Of a stretch of 64,000 nt of DNA, positions 20,449 to 28,322 are shown piece after piece. The notes under the pieces were generated by a model that was given only the letters and a program-made list of their open reading frames with translations, was not told the origin of the DNA and searched no databases. The stretch's first letter is position 1. Each line of letters opens with the position of its first letter. The DNA lies in contig NZ_CP119078.1 in assembly GCF_029026145.1 (NCBI RefSeq), positions 1,565,001 to 1,629,000 on the forward strand, in the 5' to 3' direction. Both the position numbers and the translations under genes were made by a program. The stretch is from Legionella cardiaca (GTDB lineage Bacteria; Pseudomonadota; Gammaproteobacteria; Legionellales; Legionellaceae).

Positions 20449-21180
20449 ATGTGGAAAACGTTTCATGGTAAATGCATCTATAAGTCTCCGACGGGAATAC
20501 GGGTCTTTCAAAATTTGTTATTTCGTTGGCTTAAGTTTAATAGCAATGCTTTGCAAACACTGTTAAATCGTTATTTTCCACACCGACCTGGCCTTTACTA
20601 TATTGATCCTCTCACTCTTTTTGTGAGGCTTAAGCCCACTAACTGTTGCATGTTTGGATTAGGCGGTGCCGGAGCCGCTCACGCACTTTCATACAAGAAA
20701 GAGCTTAAACTTACTGTTGTGGAATACAGTATCGATATCATTAATATTGCGCGCCGCTTTTTTATGCTTGATAAACTATCTAATATCGAAATTATTCATC
20801 AAGATGCCCAACTATTCGTTCAGGAAACCAATCGGTTTTTTCAACATCTTCTCATTGATTTGTTTACCGATGATACCTTTCCTGCTCATTGTAATACTGA
20901 AGAATTTTTTAATCATTGTAAGCGTATTTTACTACCGGATGGGATATTAGCGGTTAATTTGGCAAATCTTCATGAACAGTGGCCTATCTTTCAGCTTATT
21001 AAAAAAAATTTCCCAAACTCTATTATAGCTGTGCCTGTTAAAAAATCAGCGAATCTTATTATATTTGCAACCAAGCATGAATCAATAAATCCTTTATTAG
21101 ATATTCTTAAGCAACACAACAAGCTGAAAAAGCTCTTGTGGGATGCTAAGTGGGGATATGTCGCTAAAGTTAAACATTGA
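20449..21180 (+). CDS. Spermidine synthase-like protein
   Basis: The 243-residue protein has a Rossmann methyltransferase fold of the SpeE type: a nucleotide-binding loop MFGLGGAGAAHAL (residues 68-80), acidic Glu92 at the end of strand 2, IIHQDA (115-120), and LLIDLFTDD (135-142) at the catalytic Asp position. The N-terminal tetramerisation domain of true spermidine synthases is reduced to about 50 residues. Aminopropyl transfer is possible but not certain. Its placement 2 nt after astB ties it to arginine/ornithine metabolism. No clear terminator follows. Confidence 0.75.
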   Translation: MWKTFHGKCIYKSPTGIRVFQNLLFRWLKFNSNALQTLLNRYFPHRPGLYYIDPLTLFVRLKPTNCCMFGLGGAGAAHALSYKKELKLTVVEYSIDIINIARRFFMLDKLSNIEIIHQDAQLFVQETNRFFQHLLIDLFTDDTFPAHCNTEEFFNHCKRILLPDGILAVNLANLHEQWPIFQLIKKNFPNSIIAVPVKKSANLIIFATKHESINPLLDILKQHNKLKKLLWDAKWGYVAKVKH

Positions 21181-21292
21181 GAACCTAATTAATATTTGTA
21201 AGGCCAGATAAGATTCTTGAAGTTTTATTATTTCGGGTAAGTTTCTCTTTCTTGCAAAAAAAGCCAACACCTCTTGTATAATTTTTTATAAA

Positions 21293-22255
21293 TTATAAGG
21301 AGCCGGACAAAATAAGAGAATTGAATAATTGCGCGTCATCTCCTTTATGCGCAATCTCCTTATTAAGCCAGTTTTGGGCAAAATCTTTTTCTCGTGCTGT
21401 CATTGCGCCACTAAAAAAGAAAGAACGACCTGTAGCTACCCGACTTAGCCCCACCAATAAACCTAAACCGCCAAACATAAAGCCAATTATCATTAATGTA
21501 TCCGCAATCAAACGTCTTGTACTGTGCCGATGATGAAACTGGTCATGTGCAAGCTGCTTTAACTGTTGTGATATATCTTTTATGGAGGAGCCTGATTTTC
21601 GTATTTCAACTGCTTTTGTGTAAAAATTCAGAATAGAATCATTATAATCAGTACCAAATTGATTTTTTTTATTAAGTGCTAATTTTTTATTACGAAACTC
21701 TTCTAAAAGTTTTAAATCAATATTTTCCTGTTCTATTGACGATTGCAATCCCCAAAAAGTGAAAATATCTTCCCTTGAAACTTTATACTTATTTTTTGTA
21801 GCACCCGCATTGTCTAACTCTTGAATCACCAGGGTGTTAGCTAATGGGAGCTTATCTTTAACCAGCTTCGGAAAAACAAATTGCAACGAGTCAAAAGGTG
21901 GCCTAAAATCTCCACTTTTATGATTGATACGTTGTAAAACATTGTTTTCATCAAAAAATGCATTACCCGCCGTTATACATTTTGCCTCCCATGGAGTATT
22001 AACCTCTGTCATTTGCCAGTGAGCTGGAACAGGTCCGGACGGAAAGCCTTCAAAAGCAAACACAAGCTCGCCATCTGTTCTTAGCAAAAAGCGAAGAACC
22101 TTCACCCCTTTTCTGGATGGACAATTTTTATCTTGCAGTAATTGGTGAATTTCATTAGCCTTCACTATACGTGGAGAATTATTTATGACTTTAATTGTAC
22201 CACTCATGCCAAGAGGTGTTTTGAGATAGTCTTTATTAAAAAATTTGAATGGCAT
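21293..22255 (-). CDS. Orphan protein with C-terminal membrane segment, effector candidate
   Basis: The 320-residue protein is not recognised. The N-terminal 160 residues look globular, with a notable block INHKSGDFRPPFDSLQ (residues 110-125). A charged helical region follows (about 175-240), then one long hydrophobic segment (about 249-270), then a soluble tail. There is no signal peptide. Architecture, isolation as a single gene and weak ribosome-binding signals fit Legionella translocated substrates, but nothing in the sequence proves secretion. It converges on the ast operon. Confidence 0.55.
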   Translation of the reverse strand: MPFKFFNKDYLKTPLGMSGTIKVINNSPRIVKANEIHQLLQDKNCPSRKGVKVLRFLLRTDGELVFAFEGFPSGPVPAHWQMTEVNTPWEAKCITAGNAFFDENNVLQRINHKSGDFRPPFDSLQFVFPKLVKDKLPLANTLVIQELDNAGATKNKYKVSREDIFTFWGLQSSIEQENIDLKLLEEFRNKKLALNKKNQFGTDYNDSILNFYTKAVEIRKSGSSIKDISQQLKQLAHDQFHHRHSTRRLIADTLMIIGFMFGGLGLLVGLSRVATGRSFFFSGAMTAREKDFAQNWLNKEIAHKGDDAQLFNSLILSGSL

Positions 22256-22564
22256 ATTAGAGGCGAACTGATAAATATTTGAATTATTTTACAGCAATAG
22301 CCTTAACCTTTTATTAAAATTTTCCGCCTTTTCAGAGTTAGCACCTCTAATATTTGCACTGCAGAGCCCCTCACTGCGTTGAGGATTCCTAGGGGTTGTA
22401 TGAAAATTTGCCATGACATTGGGAATTATCATTATTTTATTTTGTTTCCCTGATTATGTTCCATTAAGAATTTAATTTCATAAAATAGAAGAATATTCAT
22501 CTAACTTTAATTTTAAACAATTTAGGGCTAGTATTAACGATTTTTTGATTAACTGGAATAAATA
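22256..22564. other. Intergenic gap without a recognisable gene
   Basis: This 309-bp AT-rich spacer separates two divergent genes. It contains one small GC-rich palindromic patch (22367-22395, CCCCT paired with AGGGG and an inner CCTCA/TGAGG). Nothing in it looks like a coding or RNA gene. Confidence 0.4.
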
Positions 22565-23545
22565 ATGGAGCCTATTGACGCGGTTATTTCGTGGGTTGAT
22601 GGTTATGATCCCGTATATCAACAAAAATTAAAAGCATACTGTAACCAACAAGGAATTGAGCAAAATATTGCTGTAGAACCAACACGTATTCAGCAGCACA
22701 ATGAAATTCATTATTGCTTGCACGCATTAGGACGCTTTGCTCCCTGGCTACGAACTATTTACATAATCACTAATCAGCAAACACCTCCTACCGTAGCGGC
22801 TTTGCAAGGCACAGCACTGGGAGGCAAAATTAAAATTATTGACCAAAATGATTTGCTGCTTGAGTTTGGCTCAACCACTCCTGTATTTAATAGCCTCAGC
22901 ATCGAATGGTTAATCTGGCAGATAAAAGGATTATCTAATCAATTTCTCTATTTAAACGATGATTTCTTTATCATTCGTGATGTTACTCCCGATGACTTTT
23001 TTAAAAATAATCGCATGATTCTGCGCGGAAAATGGAAGGTTCAACTTGAACAGAAATGGCACTATTTAATTAAAAAACGTCTATCTTTCTTGCTGGGAAA
23101 GACCGTAGAAAAACCTCAAAACAATCCCCACAGAGCCTGGCAAGAAAATAGCGCGAAATTAGCTGGGTGCAATAGGCAATTTTATCTTTTACCTCACGCC
23201 CCATTTCCTCTAATTAAAAAAACTTTTAATGATTACATCGCGCAAAATCCTGAACTATTTCATAAAAACATTCGCTATCCCTTCCGTCATCCCGATCAGG
23301 TATCCAGTATTCCACTCATGGTTCATTTAGATATTAAGAACAATCATGTTCTCTACGATTCAAATTATCATCAAACTATAATGGTCAATGGCGCTTGTCA
23401 TTCTTTAAAAAAAATAAAATCTCGCTTGAATCATGCACAGAATAAGCGCAATGTCACCTTCGTCTGCATGCAAAGTATTGATCAAGCACCCTCTGAAACT
23501 CAAGAATACCTGATAAATTGGCTACAAGAAAAAATAGTGAGGTAA
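22565..23545 (+). CDS. Stealth-family sugar-phosphate transferase
   Basis: The 326-residue protein matches the Stealth family of hexose-1-phosphate transferases used in capsule or cell-surface polysaccharide synthesis. Conserved region 1 is IDAVISWVDGYDP (residues 4-16). Conserved region 2 covers NEIHYCLHALGRFAPWLRTI and the following IYIITN, ending near Gln-Thr-Pro. Later there are NSLSIEWLI and the acidic LYLNDDFFI motif (128-136). Family members transfer sugar phosphates from nucleotide sugars. It stands alone, with no other polysaccharide genes around it, so the acceptor is unknown. It is convergent with frr. Confidence 0.88.
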   Translation: MEPIDAVISWVDGYDPVYQQKLKAYCNQQGIEQNIAVEPTRIQQHNEIHYCLHALGRFAPWLRTIYIITNQQTPPTVAALQGTALGGKIKIIDQNDLLLEFGSTTPVFNSLSIEWLIWQIKGLSNQFLYLNDDFFIIRDVTPDDFFKNNRMILRGKWKVQLEQKWHYLIKKRLSFLLGKTVEKPQNNPHRAWQENSAKLAGCNRQFYLLPHAPFPLIKKTFNDYIAQNPELFHKNIRYPFRHPDQVSSIPLMVHLDIKNNHVLYDSNYHQTIMVNGACHSLKKIKSRLNHAQNKRNVTFVCMQSIDQAPSETQEYLINWLQEKIVR

Positions 23546-23580
23546 GCTCGGCGGAATATGGATGTAACTACGGGTAAATT

Positions 23581-23606
23581 GGAAGTCTTGATTTATCAAG
23601 ACTTCC
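23581..23606. terminator. Bidirectional hairpin between Stealth gene and frr
   Basis: A perfect 12-bp stem (23581-23592 with 23595-23606) with a 2-nt loop lies between the convergent genes. No long T-run flanks it on either side. It probably ends both transcripts. Confidence 0.6.
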
Positions 23607-23614
23607 ACGACTTA

Positions 23615-24172
23615 TTAAATTTCCATTAAATCTTTTTCTTTGATAACTAATAACGCATCAACGTCAGCGATGTATTTATCAGTTAATTTTTGAATAACAT
23701 CTCCAGCACGACGCTCATCATCCTCAGAGATATCTTTAGATTTAACTAATTCTTTAAGCTGGTGATTTGCATCACGACGGATATTACGAATCGCTACACG
23801 TCCCTGCTCACCTTCACCCCTTACAACTTTAATCATTTCCTTGCGTCGCTCTTCTGTTAAAGGAGGCATAGGAACACGAATGGCATTTCCAGCAGTTGCA
23901 GGATTTAACCCTAAATCAGAGGTTAGAATCGCCTTTTCGACAGCAGCAACCATTGATTTTTCCCAAGGAGTTACCAATAGTGTACGTGAATCACTAACGG
24001 TAACATTAGCGACTTGATTCAATGGTGTAGAATTACCGTAATAATCAACATGGACATGATCTAAAAGACTAACATTAGCACGCCCAGTGCGAATTTTAGT
24101 CAGATCATGTTGTAAAGTTTCAATAGTTTTCTTCATCCGCTTTTCAGCGTCCTGCTTGATATCATTGATCAT
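23615..24172 (-). CDS. frr: Ribosome recycling factor
   Basis: RRF splits post-termination ribosomes together with EF-G and IF3. The 185-residue protein has the standard length and the family blocks [27 protein letters not shown] and [16 protein letters not shown]. It starts inside the end of pyrH (11-nt overlap), with AGGAG ahead of the ATG. It is the last gene of rpsB-tsf-pyrH-frr. Confidence 0.98.
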   Translation of the reverse strand: MINDIKQDAEKRMKKTIETLQHDLTKIRTGRANVSLLDHVHVDYYGNSTPLNQVANVTVSDSRTLLVTPWEKSMVAAVEKAILTSDLGLNPATAGNAIRVPMPPLTEERRKEMIKVVRGEGEQGRVAIRNIRRDANHQLKELVKSKDISEDDERRAGDVIQKLTDKYIADVDALLVIKEKDLMEI

Positions 24173-24905
24173 GGTTTGCTCCTACTATGGTCCCAACCCT
24201 TTCACCGAGAACAATTTTCTTTAGCGCATTTGGGGCTGCCATATCGAATACCTGTAAAGGCATACCATGATCCTGGCATAAGCAAATGGCCGTAGAGTCC
24301 ATTACCTCAAGTCCTTCACTTAAAACTTGCTTATAAGTTAGATAATCATAACGAATAGCGTCTGGATTTTTAAGTGGATCTGCTGAGTAAATTCCATCCA
24401 CTTTAGTGGCTTTCAACACAACGTCCGCACCCACTTCAATTGCTCTTAAACAAGCAGCAGAATCAGTAGTGAAGAATGGATTTCCAGTACCAGCAGCAAA
24501 AATTACTACATGTCCGTTGCGCAGATGAGTAATTGCCTTACGTCTATGGTAAGGGTCTACAACCCCTAACATAGGGATTGCAGACATAATGCGTGCTGGC
24601 AAATCAATACGCTCTAAAGCATCACGCAAAGCCAAAGCATTCATAACAGTGGCAAGCATGCCCATATGATCACCAGTTACGCGACCAAGACCTGCTTTCG
24701 ACAAAGCTTTACCGCGAAACAGATTGCCGCCGCCAATTACAATACCGACTTCAACACCCATGCTTATCAGTTCGGCTACATCTTTAGCCATGCGATCAAG
24801 AATTGATGGATCTATTCCAGACTGAGCCGTTCCCATCAACGCCTCACCACTGTATTTAAGCAGGATACGTTTATATTTTAATTGCGATTGATTGGAATTC
24901 ATCAT
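24162..24905 (-). CDS. pyrH: Uridylate kinase
   Basis: PyrH phosphorylates UMP to UDP as a hexamer of the amino-acid-kinase fold. The 247-residue protein carries YSGEALMG near the start, [27 protein letters not shown] and [13 protein letters not shown]. The start codon overlaps the tsf stop by one base (TAATG), which indicates translational coupling. Confidence 0.98.
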   Translation of the reverse strand: MMNSNQSQLKYKRILLKYSGEALMGTAQSGIDPSILDRMAKDVAELISMGVEVGIVIGGGNLFRGKALSKAGLGRVTGDHMGMLATVMNALALRDALERIDLPARIMSAIPMLGVVDPYHRRKAITHLRNGHVVIFAAGTGNPFFTTDSAACLRAIEVGADVVLKATKVDGIYSADPLKNPDAIRYDYLTYKQVLSEGLEVMDSTAICLCQDHGMPLQVFDMAAPNALKKIVLGERVGTIVGANHDQ

Positions 24906-25783
24906 TAATCACGAACCTGAGCCATTACTTCTTCAACGAAATTATCTTCTTTCTTCTCAATACCTTCGCCAACTTCAAAGCGTGTAAAAGAAATTACTTC
25001 AGCATTTTTTTCTTTTAACAATTGGCTTACTTTCTTATTAGGATCTTTGACATAAGGTTGCCCTAATAAGCTCACTTCATCAACAAACTTATTGATGCGA
25101 CCTTCAATCATTTTATCAATAATTTCTTGTGGCTTACCGCTTTCACGCGCTTGAGCAGTAAAGATTTCACGCTCATTTTCAATTGCGTCAGCTGAAACCT
25201 GGTCACGATTGACAACCATTGGACGGCTGGCAGCGATATGCATAGCGATATCTTTCGCCAATGTTTCATCACCATTTTTCATGTTAACGATGACACCAAT
25301 ACGCGTGCCATGCAAATAATGGCCAACTACGCCATCAGTAGACATTCTTTCAATACGACGAAGTTTAATATTTTCACCAATCTTAGAAACTAACTCTTGT
25401 CTAGCTTGTTCAACCGTTATGTTGCTGCCAATCAAGTTTTGATTTGACAATTCTTCAATACTCTTAACAGAAGAAGCCAATGCTGTTTCGCTGACTTTGC
25501 CAGCAAAGTTAGTAAAGTTCTCATCCCGGGCGACGAAATCAGTTTCGCTATTGATTTCCAGCATAACAGCAGAACGACCATCTGTGGAACGAGCAATTAC
25601 AATAATACCTTCTGCAGCTACGCGATCAGCTTTCTTATCCGCTTTAGCTTGTCCAGCTTTACGCATTTCAATGATAGCCTGTTCAATATCGCCGTTTGTA
25701 GCAATCAAGAATTTTTTACATTCCATCATACCGGCGCCTGTGCGCTCACGTAATTGCATTACTAATGCAGCACTAATTGACAT
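24905..25783 (-). CDS. tsf: Elongation factor Ts
   Basis: EF-Ts exchanges GDP for GTP on EF-Tu. The 292-residue protein opens with the UBA-like domain ([13 protein letters not shown]), followed by the core domain with [12 protein letters not shown]. The start is ATG 25783 behind GGAGGGG. A hairpin with a T-tract lies between rpsB and tsf, so its level is probably set by partial termination. Confidence 0.98.
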   Translation of the reverse strand: MSISAALVMQLRERTGAGMMECKKFLIATNGDIEQAIIEMRKAGQAKADKKADRVAAEGIIVIARSTDGRSAVMLEINSETDFVARDENFTNFAGKVSETALASSVKSIEELSNQNLIGSNITVEQARQELVSKIGENIKLRRIERMSTDGVVGHYLHGTRIGVIVNMKNGDETLAKDIAMHIAASRPMVVNRDQVSADAIENEREIFTAQARESGKPQEIIDKMIEGRINKFVDEVSLLGQPYVKDPNKKVSQLLKEKNAEVISFTRFEVGEGIEKKEDNFVEEVMAQVRD

Positions 25784-25802
25784 ATTTACCCCTCCATATA
25801 GC

Positions 25803-25836
25803 AAAAAGGGGGTACGTTAATAAATCAACGCCCCCC
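25803..25836 (-). terminator. rpsB-tsf intercistronic attenuator
   Basis: On the minus strand, a five-G run (25832-25836) pairs with a five-C run (25808-25812). An inner CGTT/AACG extension gives a stem with one bulge. The stem is followed by a T5 run at 25807-25803, immediately before the tsf ribosome-binding site. A partial terminator at this position is known for the rpsB-tsf operon of E. coli. Confidence 0.75.
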
Positions 25837-25853
25837 TCCTCTTTAAAAGTTAA

Positions 25854-26618
25854 TTACTCACCTGCAGCTTTTTCTTCTTCTTTATTATTAGCAGGGACTT
25901 CAACAAATTCAGCATCTGATGGCACACCACCGACTGTGTTACCTTGTTTTGCATCAAGAATAGCATCTGCAACACAACGAACATAAATATCGACTGCACG
26001 CATAGAATCATCATTACCAGGGATAACGTAATCAATGTTATCTGGGCTATTGTTTGTATCAACGATACCAATGACGGGAATTTTTAAGCGGCGAGCTTCT
26101 TCAACAGCAATGTGTTCAAAACCAACGTCAACTACAAAAAGGGCATCTGGTAATCCGCCCATATCTTCGATACCACCTAAACCACGCTCTAATTTTTCCA
26201 ACTCACGAGTTAGCATTAAAGCTTCTTTTTTAATCATCAAGCTGAATGCGCCTTTATCTCGCATTTCTTTCAATTCTTTCAGACGGAAAATTGATTGACG
26301 AACTGTTTTCCAGTTGGTCAACATACCACCCAACCAGCGATGGTCTACATAAGGCATACCACAACGCGTTGCATGTTCGCGAATGCTGTCTTGTGCTGCT
26401 CTCTTAGTGCCAACAAATAAAATCTTTGCTTTGTTTGATGCTAAGCGACCTACGTAGTTCACTACATCATTCAGCATAGGTAATGTTTTTTCTAAGTTGA
26501 TGATATGAATCTTATTTCTTGATCCAAAGATGTATTGAGCCATTTTTGGATTCCAAAAACGGGTTCTGTGGCCAAAATGAGCCCCCGCTTCTAAAAGTTC
26601 ACGCATACTAACGTTCAT
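25854..26618 (-). CDS. rpsB: 30S ribosomal protein S2
   Basis: S2 joins the small subunit late and is needed for S1 binding. The 254-residue protein has the family start [20 protein letters not shown], the [10 protein letters not shown] block, and [15 protein letters not shown] 26618 is chosen because GGAG precedes it correctly; the open frame runs 37 codons further upstream through the leader without homologous sequence. An S2-type leader and a promoter lie upstream. Confidence 0.98.
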   Translation of the reverse strand: MNVSMRELLEAGAHFGHRTRFWNPKMAQYIFGSRNKIHIINLEKTLPMLNDVVNYVGRLASNKAKILFVGTKRAAQDSIREHATRCGMPYVDHRWLGGMLTNWKTVRQSIFRLKELKEMRDKGAFSLMIKKEALMLTRELEKLERGLGGIEDMGGLPDALFVVDVGFEHIAVEEARRLKIPVIGIVDTNNSPDNIDYVIPGNDDSMRAVDIYVRCVADAILDAKQGNTVGGVPSDAEFVEVPANNKEEEKAAGE

Positions 26619-26711
26619 ATAAATTTCTCCAGGGTTAAGCCTCCACGTTTCCCATACAGTACCCTTTTGGGACCCCACCGCATGTGACGAAACGTGTGTG
26701 TCGTTAAAAGC
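26619..26711 (-). promoter_or_regulatory. rpsB mRNA leader, candidate S2 autoregulatory site
   Basis: The roughly 90-nt leader contains, in mRNA sense, the block CGTGGAGGCTTAACCC shortly before the ribosome-binding site. An upstream GGGTCCC/GGGTAC region can pair into hairpins. In gammaproteobacteria S2 represses its own operon through a conserved rpsB leader, and this block resembles my recollection of that element. Structure and binding are inferred, not shown. Confidence 0.5.
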
Positions 26712-26717
26712 GCGGTA

Positions 26718-26746
26718 TTTATACCACAATGCAGCTAAATCAGCAA
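26718..26746 (-). promoter_or_regulatory. rpsB promoter
   Basis: On the minus strand, TTGCTG (26741-26746) is separated by exactly 17 nt from TATAAA (26718-26723). The following CCGCGC is a GC-rich discriminator, as in stringently controlled ribosomal promoters. The -35 is poor but the -10 and spacing are good. Confidence 0.6.
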
Positions 26747-26868
26747 TGACATTGACTTTATTTCATTTTTTTTTATTATATTTGCACCTGATTTTGAGGA
26801 AAAAATAAAAATCAGTGTCTATAATCGTGCTGGAAGGTTCTAATAATAACTTAACTAAGGATAGTAAA

Positions 26869-27357
26869 ATGAAAAGATTATCGCTAGTCGCATTAGTTTT
26901 ATCATTTGTCATGGGTCAGGCTGCTTTCGCTACAGCTACAAGCCAAGACTCAGCTACATCAACACAGACTACCTCATCTACAAGCTCTTCTGATAAGGCA
27001 TCAGGTTGTGGTTGTGCTGATCGTATGCATAAGATGATGAGTTCCTTAAATCTTGATGCTACTCAACAAACTAAAATCAATGCCATCAAAAGCCAATTGA
27101 AAGAAACTTTAAAGTCAAACTGGGATCAAATGAAATCTATTCGCAGCCAAATTCATGAATTGGTTACATCTGATACCATGGATGATTCAAAATTAAATAG
27201 CTTAATAGATCAAAAGAAAGAACTTTTAGCACAAATGATGAAAGCTAAAATTAAAGCAAAACAACAAATTTATAGCCTTCTTAATACACAACAAAAGTCA
27301 CAGTTTAAGCAAATGATGCAACAATGGGAAGAAAAACGCATGCACCATCAATGCTAA
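26869..27357 (+). CDS. Periplasmic Spy/CpxP-like LTxxQ protein
   Basis: The 162-residue protein has a clear signal peptide (cleavage near residue 21, QAAFA) and a Ser/Thr-rich linker. The all-helical domain carries two LTxxQ-like motifs: LDATQQTKI in the middle and LNTQQKSQF near the end. Spy and CpxP are periplasmic chaperones or stress sensors. GCGCAD at the start of the mature domain and the final Cys are extra features that could bind metal or form a disulfide. The ATG at 26869 has AAGGA at 26857-26861; the open frame upstream overlaps the promoter. It is monocistronic with a strong terminator. Confidence 0.78.
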   Translation: MKRLSLVALVLSFVMGQAAFATATSQDSATSTQTTSSTSSSDKASGCGCADRMHKMMSSLNLDATQQTKINAIKSQLKETLKSNWDQMKSIRSQIHELVTSDTMDDSKLNSLIDQKKELLAQMMKAKIKAKQQIYSLLNTQQKSQFKQMMQQWEEKRMHHQC

Positions 27358-27362
27358 TATTT

Positions 27363-27387
27363 AAGCCCCCTGGTGGGGGCTTTTTTT
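27363..27387 (+). terminator. Rho-independent terminator
   Basis: Arms 27363-27370 and 27375-27382 form an 8-bp stem with loop TGGT, followed by a run of Ts. It is a textbook terminator for the Spy-like gene. Confidence 0.9.
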
Positions 27388-27557
27388 ATTTGATGTGCTC
27401 CTGATGCGTTTCTAAAATAGTTTTACAAATTTAAATTCACATTTGCTTTAGCATTTATGGGGAAGTTGTTATTTTTCTTTTATAATTAATAGAATCTCTG
27501 TAATTATGTTCGACTAAGAACGCTTGTGTTACTATTAATACTTTTGCGGATTAAACC

Positions 27558-28322
27558 ATGGCAGTAACAATTAAAACCCCGGAAGAAATTGAAAAAATGC
27601 GTGTCGCAGGCAAACTTGCGGCTGAAGTTCTAGAAATGATAGGCCCCTACGTTAAAGAAGGGGTTACTACTGACGAACTAAATACAATTTGTCATGACTA
27701 CATAGTTAATGAACAAAAAGCTATTCCTGCCCCTTTAAACTACAACGGATTCCCTAAATCGATTTGCACTTCTATCAATCATGTTGTTTGTCATGGAATT
27801 CCCAGTAAAAAAGCATTGAAAGATGGTGATATTATTAATATTGATGTCACAGTGATTAAAGATGACTATCATGGTGACACGAGCAAAATGTTTTTTGTCG
27901 GCTCGCCATCAATTAAGGCAAAACATGTAGTTAGCGTTGCTCATGAATGTTTATGGATTGGCATTAACATGGTCAAACCAGGTGTTCGTTTAGGTGATAT
28001 TGGTCATGCCATTCAGCAATTTGCTGAAAAAAACCGTTGTTCCGTTGTTCGCGAATATTGTGGACATGGAATTGGTCGGATTTTTCATGAAGATCCTCAA
28101 GTCTTGCATTATGGTGTCCCCGGGACAGGAGAAATTCTAAGAACAGGTATGACCTTTACTATTGAACCTATGATCAATGTGGGAAAACATCATACTCGAC
28201 TACTTCCCGATAATTGGACGGTAGTTACTAAAGATCATAGTCTTTCCGCACAATGGGAACATACTTTATTAGTAACCGATGATGGTGTGGAAATTTTGAC
28301 TTTACGTAATGAAGAACGATAA
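27558..28322 (+). CDS. map: Methionine aminopeptidase, type I
   Basis: MAP removes the initiator Met from new proteins. The 254-residue protein has the pita-bread metal ligands in NIDVTVIKDDYHGDTSKMF (two Asp), EYCGHGIGRIFHE (His), FTIEPMINVG (Glu) and the terminal AQWEHTLLV (Glu). It overlaps glnD by 14 nt, the usual map-glnD pairing. Confidence 0.97.
   Translation: MAVTIKTPEEIEKMRVAGKLAAEVLEMIGPYVKEGVTTDELNTICHDYIVNEQKAIPAPLNYNGFPKSICTSINHVVCHGIPSKKALKDGDIINIDVTVIKDDYHGDTSKMFFVGSPSIKAKHVVSVAHECLWIGINMVKPGVRLGDIGHAIQQFAEKNRCSVVREYCGHGIGRIFHEDPQVLHYGVPGTGEILRTGMTFTIEPMINVGKHHTRLLPDNWTVVTKDHSLSAQWEHTLLVTDDGVEILTLRNEER

Noticed and set aside
22360..22400. GC-rich palindromic patch resembling the ends of the 34513-34773 repeat
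   Set aside because: Only a short and gapped similarity; not enough to call a third copy.
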